Of a stretch of 11,248 bases of DNA, positions 4,978 to 11,248 are shown in pieces. Position 1 is the first letter of the stretch; each line of letters starts with the position of its first letter. A model generated the notes under the pieces. It saw nothing but the letters and a program-made list of their open reading frames with translations, did not search any database and was not told the origin of the DNA. The stretch covers positions 1-11,248 of the forward strand of contig QGUY01000123.1 in NCBI GenBank assembly GCA_003242315.1. The letters are read 5' to 3'. The translations under genes were made by a program, and so were the position numbers. The stretch is from Bacteroidota bacterium (GTDB lineage: Bacteria > Bacteroidota > Bacteroidia > Cytophagales > Cyclobacteriaceae).

Positions 4978-6822
4978 TTAACCATCAGGTCTCACCATAT
5001 CTGGTTTCCGCACAAAGCCGGGCAGCATGTCAGCACGCAGTCGCTGCCTGAAGGCGAACGAAAACTGGCTGGGCGTCATACGGGTCTCGGCAATGTAACT
5101 CAGCCGGAATTCCATGGTACCGAAAATCAGGTTTTCGTTTCGTGCTCTGAACCCGATGTTCACCCCGGGTACGAGCAGGTTATGACCCTCGCAAACCGTA
5201 CAATTCAACCACGCCATGTTTGCGCCTGCAAAAGGCGCGAAACGAAAGCCTAGAAAATTCCACGGGGTATACACGGTTGCTTCCACCCTGAAGTACGCCT
5301 TCCGGTTACCCAGGAGGCTGTCGGCGGAAATGCCCATGATCTCACGTTCGGTGATCTCCAGGGGAAGACTCGTACGCTCATTAAAGATCGCTGAATAACC
5401 GATGCTTGCCAATCCACGAAGGAGCGTTCCGCGTCGCACTCTTACGGCGCGCGTAACGTAGGTCGTCGACGTGTTGAGCACCGCATCCTCAAGCGTCCCT
5501 CCTGCAACGAACCCGCCCAACTCTGCCGTCCAGTTGTGCAGGTTTCCCTTCTTGTAGGCCACGGCGCGATACCATTTCAATGCGGCATAAGGTCGCTCCA
5601 CTCCAACCTCGCGTACGTAACCAAGTGTTGCTGACGCAGTCGTTCCGTATGGTACGTCTTCAGTTCTGCCAAATCCAAACAAATAGCGGGTACGATAATA
5701 GTTCTGCTTGTAAAACGTGTACTCGGCAAGCACACCTGAGGTATTGTTGTAAGTGGAAAGAACCCTGTATTCCTGCTGCGAAGGCCGGTCACTGTAGGCA
5801 CCGTGGAAATAGCGCAAAGCAATGAAATCCCGCGACCTGTCCGACGGATCGCCTTTTATGCTAAAGTTGTAGCCGCCCCATACGTCAAACAAGTCATACG
5901 AATAGTCGAGAAACAGAGAGTCGGGTTTGTTATACACGTTTGCCGACCAATTGCGACTCAATTCAAGAGCGCCGGCAAAGTGCATGTACGGTGAAACCAA
6001 TGGCCGTGTAACGCGGAGGTAATAGGAGAATTCCGTCTCGTCACCGTTACTGGGTCCGGTATTCAGCTGTGAGTAACCGACTTCAGCGTCAGCAAGGGAG
6101 CCGAACACGCTGCTCTTGCGATAGATGAACGCATATCCAAAACGCGGGTCCCGATCCCGGTCGAGAAGTGTCAAAAACTCTAGCCGCTGACCCCTTCCAA
6201 GGAAGTTAGCGTCATAGATCGATATTTCCGGGGCCGTAGGAAAGCTACCGCCGATTTCTCCACCAAGACTGAATACATCGCGTGTAGCCACGATCACATC
6301 CACCGAATCTTTTTGTCCTTCGACGGGGCGGACAAAAATCCTGCTATCGAGGATGAAGTCCAACTCGCGAAGGTATCGTTCATTGTCAGCTATGAGGTAT
6401 GGGTTGACCTCCATGCCCGAGCGAATAAGGAGGTGATTCCTGATTACACTCGTACGCGTCGTGCCGTGCAGCGCATCGGCAACGTTAGCCACCAGTTTCA
6501 ATACCTGCTTGCTGGTATCATAATAAGATTGTTTAAAGTCGTCGTGCTGGAAGTAGATGTTACGGATTATCCTGCCCTCGTAGGGCCTGCTCTGGTCAAT
6601 GGCCGACTCGTTAACGATCGTATCTCCGGAAACGGTTAGCGAAGACAATCCCGCACGTAAAACCCTGCCCGCAAGGTTTTTGTCGGAAATCAGCGTATCA
6701 ACACCGTTCTGTGCAAACCCGAAAATGGGAACTAAACTACCCAGCAGGGGGAAAATCAAACGCAACCCAACCGCGTAGAGTACCCGGCGCGGCATCGACT
6801 TAAACATTTGCGCGCCTTTCAT
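4978..6822 (-). CDS. Outer-membrane beta-barrel protein with POTRA-like domain (Omp85/BamA-TamA-like)
   Basis: 614 residues from the ATG at 6822. A signal peptide (basic MPRR, hydrophobic core, cut near GFAQ, about residue 37) directs export. Residues about 82-190 look like a POTRA-type domain: it opens with GRIIRNIYF, has a long helix, then SGMEVNPYLIADNERYLREL, and closes with VDVIVATRDVFSLGG. The rest (about 190-614) shows alternating aromatic/polar strands, many Tyr, and IYDANFLGRGQRLEF, the N-x-x-G-x-G-x-x-x-x pattern at the start of Omp85-family barrels, ending in a strand-like QFSFAFRQRL. Omp85 proteins insert or translocate proteins or lipids at the outer membrane; with a single POTRA this is neither full BamA nor clearly TamA. 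Starts at 6807 and 6795 are possible. 6822 is chosen because AGGA lies 5 nt upstream. It is divergent from the DUF4838 gene. Confidence 0.72.
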   Translation of the reverse strand: MKGAQMFKSMPRRVLYAVGLRLIFPLLGSLVPIFGFAQNGVDTLISDKNLAGRVLRAGLSSLTVSGDTIVNESAIDQSRPYEGRIIRNIYFQHDDFKQSYYDTSKQVLKLVANVADALHGTTRTSVIRNHLLIRSGMEVNPYLIADNERYLRELDFILDSRIFVRPVEGQKDSVDVIVATRDVFSLGGEIGGSFPTAPEISIYDANFLGRGQRLEFLTLLDRDRDPRFGYAFIYRKSSVFGSLADAEVGYSQLNTGPSNGDETEFSYYLRVTRPLVSPYMHFAGALELSRNWSANVYNKPDSLFLDYSYDLFDVWGGYNFSIKGDPSDRSRDFIALRYFHGAYSDRPSQQEYRVLSTYNNTSGVLAEYTFYKQNYYRTRYLFGFGRTEDVPYGTTASATLGYVREVGVERPYAALKWYRAVAYKKGNLHNWTAELGGFVAGGTLEDAVLNTSTTYVTRAVRVRRGTLLRGLASIGYSAIFNERTSLPLEITEREIMGISADSLLGNRKAYFRVEATVYTPWNFLGFRFAPFAGANMAWLNCTVCEGHNLLVPGVNIGFRARNENLIFGTMEFRLSYIAETRMTPSQFSFAFRQRLRADMLPGFVRKPDMVRPDG

Positions 6823-6881
6823 AGCCTTCCTGACGAATACAAGGTAATAATTTGACACACATCCAAAACACACACAAATGT

Positions 6882-6897
6882 CATAGTTGATACTATG
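6882..6897. promoter_or_regulatory. Palindrome in the divergent promoter region
   Basis: CATAGT (6882-6887) and ACTATG (6892-6897) form a perfect inverted repeat around TGAT. It lies between the divergent outer-membrane (start 6822) and DUF4838 (start 6985) genes, where a regulator acting on both could bind. No regulator gene is adjacent, and no clear TAnnTTTG promoter was found, so this is a candidate only. Confidence 0.3.
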
Positions 6898-6984
6898 CCT
6901 AATCCGTGCCGTTCATTTATCATTTAGTGACATACAAGTCATTTTAGCGTACTTTACCGGTCCAACCCAAACCTGCAGATCACC

Positions 6985-9312
6985 ATGAGCATCGCCTGGA
7001 GAATGATGAAGGAGGGAATCCGAAGTGTCGCCGTCCTTCTCCTTATCCTGACCCTGACCATTGACAACGGGTATGCCCAGCGCAAAAAACAGAGGCAGAC
7101 GCAACCTCCGGAACGGATCGTTCTGGCCGACGAAGGTGCTACCCGGTACCGCATCGTTTTGCCCTCTTCGCCATCCGAGCATGAAAAACAAGCTGCAGAG
7201 GTCCTGCGTCGCTACCTGCTCCAGATCTCCGGTACCGCCTTCCCCATCGTGGGCGTTCAGGAAGGACGTAGCCGCTATGAAATCGTACTCGGTCAGAACG
7301 AGCGCCTCGATGAACTCCGGCCATCGATCGACTTCAACGCGCTCGGTGACGATGGATTTATCATCCGCACCGACAGTCTCCGGCTACTCATTGCAAGCGG
7401 CCCCGGAAAAGGGACGCTTTATGGTGTCTATACCTTCCTGGAGAAATACCTGGGATGTCGCATGTACAGTCCCTCTGTCAAGATCATCCCGGAACGCACG
7501 CGAATCGAGCTGCCCGAGATAGACGACAAACAAGTTCCGGCCATCAAATTTCGAACGACACATTATCGGGTCGCGTGGGACAAAGAGTATGTCGACTGGC
7601 ACAAACTCGACCACGACGAAACCGGTGAACGTCCCGACTGGGGTATGTGGGTTCACACCTTTGCTGCACTCGTCCCTCCCGACGTATATGCTAAAGATCA
7701 TCCGGAGTATTACGCCCTCGTCGATGGCAAACGAATTCCAACACAACTGTGCCTTACCAATCCGGATGTACTCGATATCACCGTTCGCAATCTGCGTCGC
7801 TTCATGGCCCGCAATCCTGAAGCCACCTACTGGTCGGTAAGCCAAAACGATAACAGGCAATACTGTACCTGCGAAGCGTGTACCGCCATCAATGAACGCG
7901 AAGGGTCCCCCTCGGGTTCCATCATCAACTTCGTAAACCAGGTGGCCGACCAATTCCCGGACAAGATCATATCGACGCTTGCCTACGAATACTCTCGCAA
8001 GGCACCGGCAAACATCAAGCCCAGGGACAATGTAAACATCATGCTGTGTAGTATTGAGGTCGGTCGCGATAAACCTATTGCAACCGACTCCGCCAGCGCT
8101 GACTTCAGACGCGATGTGGAAGACTGGGGCAAGATTGCAAAGGACATTATTGTGTGGGACTACGTGATCCAGTTCAATCACCTGGTAAGTCCCTTCCCTA
8201 ACTTTCACGTACTTCAACCGAACATCAAGTTCTTTGTTGACCACGGCGTTACCGCGATGTTCGAGCAGGGCAACCGCGAGGTCGGTGGAGAATTCGCGGA
8301 ACTGCGCGCCTATCTTATCTCAAAGCTGCTCTGGAATCCCGATGAGGATGTCGACGCCCTTATGGATGACTTTCTCTCGGGATATTACGGACCGGCAGGG
8401 CCATTCATCCGGAAGTACATCGATAAGATGACCGAAGCGCTGCTGGCGTCCGGAAAGCCGTTGCGCATTTTCGGAAGCCCACTCACTGCACGCGACAGCT
8501 ACCTCACACCGGAACTCATTAAGGAATATGAAGCGCTCTTCGATAAGGCCCAGGCTGCGGTTGCAGACGCACCACACTACCTGGAGCGCGTGAAGATCGC
8601 ACGGCTGCCGCTGGAATATGCCATAGTTGAACAAGCAAAAGAAACGTGGGCGGGCGACAACGGCTTATTCGTTCGTCAGGATGATCAGTGGGTTATTAAT
8701 GAGGATATCCGCAGGCGGATTGATCCTTTCGTTGACCTCTGCATACGGCATGGCGTCACGCAACTGAAAGAGTGGAGCACCTCGCCGGAAGCCTGGCGCG
8801 CATCCACGTACAGGTTATATAGTTTGGGAATGAAAGAACACCTCGCCTATGGGAAGAAGGTGACGTTTAACAGTCCCGACACCACGAAACTACCCCTCGG
8901 CGCAACGACTATGCTCACCGACGGGAAGCGCGGGGGTCACGACTACGCCTACAACTGGCTTGCGTTTCCCGGTGTGAATCTCGACGTCGTGGTTGATCTG
9001 GGTGAGGTGAAGAAAGTACGACACATCGAGTCGGCCTACTTTCAATATGCAATGTGGCTACGCCTCTTTCCAAGAAAAGTGGAATACCAGATCTCGACGG
9101 ATGGGAAGAAGTTTACCACCGTCGCTGAAATCGAGAACACATTGCCCATCGATCAATACGATGGTTATCAACGCGACTTCGTCGCAAGGTTCGGACCACA
9201 GGATGCACGCTACGTTCGCGTGATCGCGCATACCATTGGAAACACTCCGGAATGGCATCCGGGTGCAGGTCGGCCGGCGTATATGTTGGTGGATGAGATC
9301 GTGGTGGAGTAA
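6985..9312 (+). CDS. Secreted DUF4838 glycosidase-like protein with C-terminal F5/8-type domain
   Basis: 775 residues. The signal peptide ends near NGYA (about 31); in-frame ATGs at 7003 and 7006 are equally possible starts. Residues about 45-175 form the GH67/GH20-N-type alpha-beta domain seen before several glycosidase barrels: HEKQAAEVLRRYL, YEIVLGQN, LGDDGFIIRT, KGTLYGVYTFLEKYLGCR. Residues about 190-500 are the DUF4838 barrel-like region, with WSVSQNDNRQYCTCEAC, whose three cysteines (294, 296, 299) may bind a metal or form a disulfide. Residues about 626-775 resemble an F5/8 type C (CBM32-like) sandwich: LTDGKRGG, VVVDLGEVKKVRHIE, VEYQISTDGKKFTTV, ARYVRVIA. DUF4838 proteins are common in glycan-degrading Bacteroidota; their catalytic activity is not firmly established as far as I know. 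A periplasmic or surface role in binding or cleaving a polysaccharide is inferred. It is a single-gene unit. Confidence 0.88.
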   Translation: MSIAWRMMKEGIRSVAVLLLILTLTIDNGYAQRKKQRQTQPPERIVLADEGATRYRIVLPSSPSEHEKQAAEVLRRYLLQISGTAFPIVGVQEGRSRYEIVLGQNERLDELRPSIDFNALGDDGFIIRTDSLRLLIASGPGKGTLYGVYTFLEKYLGCRMYSPSVKIIPERTRIELPEIDDKQVPAIKFRTTHYRVAWDKEYVDWHKLDHDETGERPDWGMWVHTFAALVPPDVYAKDHPEYYALVDGKRIPTQLCLTNPDVLDITVRNLRRFMARNPEATYWSVSQNDNRQYCTCEACTAINEREGSPSGSIINFVNQVADQFPDKIISTLAYEYSRKAPANIKPRDNVNIMLCSIEVGRDKPIATDSASADFRRDVEDWGKIAKDIIVWDYVIQFNHLVSPFPNFHVLQPNIKFFVDHGVTAMFEQGNREVGGEFAELRAYLISKLLWNPDEDVDALMDDFLSGYYGPAGPFIRKYIDKMTEALLASGKPLRIFGSPLTARDSYLTPELIKEYEALFDKAQAAVADAPHYLERVKIARLPLEYAIVEQAKETWAGDNGLFVRQDDQWVINEDIRRRIDPFVDLCIRHGVTQLKEWSTSPEAWRASTYRLYSLGMKEHLAYGKKVTFNSPDTTKLPLGATTMLTDGKRGGHDYAYNWLAFPGVNLDVVVDLGEVKKVRHIESAYFQYAMWLRLFPRKVEYQISTDGKKFTTVAEIENTLPIDQYDGYQRDFVARFGPQDARYVRVIAHTIGNTPEWHPGAGRPAYMLVDEIVVE

Positions 9313-9319
9313 GCGAGCT

Positions 9320-9435
9320 GTGATTTGTGACTAGTGATTAGTGATTTGAGATTTGATTGCTTTGGAAAGAAGAACCCCCGCACTGTATTCTGTCGCAGCC
9401 AAATCAAAAATCACTAATCACTAATCACCAATCAA
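9320..9435. repeat. Facing arrays of degenerate heptads (GTGATTA)5 and its complement
   Basis: The left array is GTGATTT, GTGACTA, GTGATTA, GTGATTT, GAGATTT (9320-9354). The right array, on the opposite strand, reads AAATCAA, AAATCAC, TAATCAC, TAATCAC, CAATCAA (9401-9435). The two arms contain a perfect 15-bp inverted match (9332-9346 with 9409-9423) and enclose 46 bp of non-repeated sequence (9355-9400). The element begins 8 bp after the stop codon of the DUF4838 gene. It could fold into a large hairpin in the transcript, ending or protecting the mRNA, or be a small non-autonomous repeat element. Confidence 0.8.
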
Positions 9436-9448
9436 TGGTATGGCCGAT

Positions 9449-9482
9449 AGTTGCAGGAGGCCCGAAAATTTGACCAAAATTC
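9449..9482 (+). repeat. Motif pair shared with the 4867-4898 spacer
   Basis: AGTTGCAGGAGG (9449-9460) and CCGAAAATTTGACCAAAAT (9462-9480) have near-identical counterparts at 4887-4898 (AGTTGCCGGAGG) and 4867-4885 (CCGAAAATTTGGCCACAAT), in the opposite order. The matches are 11/12 and 17/19. Both sites lie in spacers and do not code for protein. Confidence 0.5.
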
Positions 9483-9494
9483 GTTTGCGAAATG

Positions 9495-9508
9495 CTCATC
9501 CGGATGAG
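9495..9508. promoter_or_regulatory. Perfect 14-bp palindrome, possible operator
   Basis: CTCATCCGGATGAG is a perfect palindrome lying 158 bp upstream of the DUF4136 start. It could be a regulator-binding site for the DUF4136-FGE operon. The rest of the spacer (9509-9666) is AT-rich in its first half and shows no clear promoter or RNA structure that I can support. Confidence 0.35.
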
Positions 9509-9666
9509 ATGGGCACAAAACTAGATACTGGTGATTTTTTCAATAATTGTGGATCAAATCAATTTTTCCGACAGGATCAGTAAATTGCGGAATCAACCTG
9601 CCACCCCTCGGTTACCTATTACCCGACCAACCGGTTATTCTGAGTGTGACCACGACCTTTGACCCT

Positions 9667-10194
9667 ATGCGCCTGAGCATAATTGTTGCGTTGACGATAT
9701 TCTTCGCCTGCTCGCCGGTGCGCATCCTCAATGTGCACAAGGCGGACGGATTCAGCTTGTCGAATTACAAGACATTCGACTTCTTCAAGGTTGATGCAAG
9801 CGGGGAGTTGAGTCCGATGTACACGGACCGAATCGAGTTGATAAAAACGGAGATTGCCCGGCATCTTTCGCAACGAGGTTTGCAGCAATCGGATACCTCA
9901 CCTGATCTGCTGTTGAACATCGGTATTGTCGTGGAAGAAAAAGAGCAAACGCGCGAGACAACGATCAGGGATGCACCAATTTATATCGGACAACGAAACT
10001 ACCACTGGGAAAGCGAAGAGATTGTCGTTAATCGCTATAAGCAAGGAACCGTCACCGTGCATTTTGTCGACCGCAAGACCAACAGACTGGTTTGCGAAGG
10101 AATTGCGTCCGCTGTCATCGTCGAGAAAGATGCCGCGGTAAGGAAAAACATCGCAGAAGGTGTAGAAGAATTATTTAACGAAATAGAAAAATGA
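9667..10194 (+). CDS. DUF4136 domain lipoprotein
   Basis: 175 residues. MRLSIIVALTIFFAC (1-15) is a lipoprotein signal peptide with lipobox FFAC and lipidated Cys15. The body fits DUF4136: YKTFDFF near residue 40, a helix ERIELIKTEI-type segment with TEIARHLSQRGL, then SPDLLLNIGI, and a C-terminal GTVTVHFVDRKTNRLVCEGIA ahead of a final helix. Members are small lipoproteins of Bacteroidota and Proteobacteria with no established function. The frame is open upstream to a TTG at 9547, but those residues make no signal peptide, so 9667 is the start. Its stop overlaps the start of the following FGE gene as ATGA (10191-10194), so the two are translated from one message and probably coupled. Confidence 0.86.
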   Translation: MRLSIIVALTIFFACSPVRILNVHKADGFSLSNYKTFDFFKVDASGELSPMYTDRIELIKTEIARHLSQRGLQQSDTSPDLLLNIGIVVEEKEQTRETTIRDAPIYIGQRNYHWESEEIVVNRYKQGTVTVHFVDRKTNRLVCEGIASAVIVEKDAAVRKNIAEGVEELFNEIEK

Positions 10195-11248
10195 AGGGAT
10201 GTAGTAGAGACGCGACGAACAAACTGTTAATAACCATAGCCCTCGCCGCAATAGTTATCGCCTGTGGCGACAAGAAGAGTGTACAAACTACCGCGTCAGA
10301 TCAGGATCGCCATACTCCTGAACCACCTCCGGGTGAAGCGCCGGAAGGCATGGTATGGATTCCCGGGGGACAGTTCACAATGGGTAGCAACGACCCGCGT
10401 GCCTACGAGCACGAACGTCCCGCACACCTCGTTCGCGTTGACGGGTTTTGGATGGACGAAACCGAAGTAACCAACCGTCAGTTCAAAGCGTTTACCGATG
10501 CCACCGGATACGTGACCGTCGCCGAACGCAAGCCGGAATGGGAGGAACTCAGGAAGCAACTTCCTCCCGGAACGCCCAAACCTCATGACAGCTTGTTGGT
10601 AGCGGGATCGCTTGTCTTTACACCACCCAAATACGCCGTGTCGCTTGACGATTACTCACAATGGTGGAAATGGACACCGGGCGCGAACTGGCAACATCCT
10701 GAGGGTCCCGACAGTGACCTCGAAGGCCGATGGGATCATCCGGTTGTACACATTGCATATGAAGATGCCCTCGCCTACTGTGAATGGGCTGGGAAACGAC
10801 TGCCCACAGAAGCCGAATGGGAATTCGCCGCACGAGGAGGACATGAAGATCAACCGTACGCGTGGGGACCAGACTTTATGCCCGCCGGTCAGTATATGGC
10901 AAACACATTTCAGGGAGGCTTCCCCGTAACCAACACTGCTGAAGATGGTTTCAAAGGCACTGCACCGGTGCGCAGCTTCCCTCCTAACGACTACGGCCTG
11001 TATGACATCATCGGCAATGTATGGGAATGGACGAGCGACTACTTCAACATTAACTACTACAACGAACTTGCCCGGAAAGGCCTTGCCGTCAATCCGAAAG
11101 GCCCGGACCAGCCTTACGACCCTAACGAACCCTATACAGTCAAGTACGTGACCCGCGGTGGCTCCTATCTCTGCGCCAACGACTACTGCGTCAATTACCG
11201 ACCCAGTGCCAGGCAAGGCACCGCGTTTGACAGCGGACTTTCGAATGT
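10191..11248 (+). CDS. Formylglycine-generating enzyme family lipoprotein, 3' end outside window
   Basis: 352 residues are visible; no stop codon occurs before the window ends. A lipoprotein signal peptide ends in VIAC with Cys25. The FGE-sulfatase (SUMF1) domain starts with MVWIPGGQFTMGS (54-66) and continues with ETEVTNRQFKAF, HPVVHIAYEDALAYCEWAGKR in parts, RLPTEAEWEFAARGG (203-217) and GNVWEW (275-280). RGGSYLC-x4-C with NYRPSAR places cysteines 328 and 333 five apart, matching the catalytic, copper-binding pair of true formylglycine-generating enzymes (Cys336/Cys341 in the human enzyme). Pseudo-enzymes such as GldK/GldJ-type lipoproteins lack that pair. True FGE oxidises a Cys in the CxPxR motif of sulfatases to formylglycine. 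As a lipoprotein it would act in the periplasm. It is coupled by ATGA overlap to the DUF4136 gene; no sulfatase is in the window. Only about 10-20 residues of the domain should be missing. Confidence 0.93.
   Translation, partial: MKGCSRDATNKLLITIALAAIVIACGDKKSVQTTASDQDRHTPEPPPGEAPEGMVWIPGGQFTMGSNDPRAYEHERPAHLVRVDGFWMDETEVTNRQFKAFTDATGYVTVAERKPEWEELRKQLPPGTPKPHDSLLVAGSLVFTPPKYAVSLDDYSQWWKWTPGANWQHPEGPDSDLEGRWDHPVVHIAYEDALAYCEWAGKRLPTEAEWEFAARGGHEDQPYAWGPDFMPAGQYMANTFQGGFPVTNTAEDGFKGTAPVRSFPPNDYGLYDIIGNVWEWTSDYFNINYYNELARKGLAVNPKGPDQPYDPNEPYTVKYVTRGGSYLCANDYCVNYRPSARQGTAFDSGLSN

Noticed and set aside
7384..8244. 286-residue minus-strand open frame
   Set aside because: It is a shadow of the DUF4838 gene, which has a signal peptide and clear domains; long antisense frames are expected at this GC content.
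830..9312. Polysaccharide utilization locus
   Set aside because: Several carbohydrate-related exported proteins are present, but in separate units with no SusC/SusD pair, regulator or sulfatase.
9320..9435. Possible CRISPR array
   Set aside because: The units are 7 bp, contiguous and degenerate, with no spacers and no cas genes.
10656..11216. 186-residue minus-strand open frame
   Set aside because: It lies wholly inside the formylglycine-generating enzyme coding region on the other strand.

Overview
The window looks like chromosomal DNA from a mid-GC member of the Bacteroidota, probably of the Cytophagales/Chryseolinea type. The evidence is the set of families (DUF2911, a Bacteroidota-type CinA C-terminal protein with AESVTSG in place of AESCTGG, a STAS/SEC14-like small protein, a CBM9-like secreted protein, DUF4838, DUF4136) and a tRNA promoter candidate of the TTTG / TAnnTTTG kind. 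The taxonomic placement is inference. No phage, plasmid, insertion sequence or CRISPR array is visible.

Layout. Positions 2-1717 hold a minus-strand group: a secreted PIG-L/LmbE deacetylase, a membrane-anchored DUF2911 protein and, 3 bp further on, a GNAT acetyltransferase cut off after its N-terminal third. Divergent from it, 1756-2535 encodes a secreted CBM9-like carbohydrate-binding protein. A tRNA-Ser(CGA) follows at 2652-2738, then a CinA-C amidohydrolase-like gene (2853-3344). A 319-bp spacer packed with short repeats and hairpins (3345-3663) leads to a small cysteine-containing orphan protein (3664-4122) with a clear terminator, and then a STAS-like protein (4295-4738). A large outer-membrane POTRA/beta-barrel protein runs on the minus strand (4978-6822), divergent from a secreted DUF4838 glycosidase-like protein with a C-terminal F5/8-type domain (6985-9312). 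A 354-bp spacer with an inverted heptanucleotide array precedes an operon of a DUF4136 lipoprotein and, overlapping by ATGA, a lipoprotein formylglycine-generating enzyme that runs off the right edge.

How the genes may work together. Most products are exported: PIG-L deacetylase, CBM9-like binder, DUF4838 protein, FGE (which activates sulfatases) and an outer-membrane barrel. This fits an organism that processes complex, possibly sulfated or N-acetylated glycans in the envelope. The genes are in separate transcription units, however, with no SusC/SusD pair and no sulfatase in view, so this is not a classical polysaccharide utilization locus.

I found no convincing undescribed multi-gene system. 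The most unusual signals are in the spacers: 7-bp-periodic degenerate repeats of the form GYGATTN shortly after three separate genes, arranged as facing arrays of five units each after the DUF4838 gene; a mosaic repeat spacer upstream of the orphan gene; and a motif pair shared by two distant spacers.
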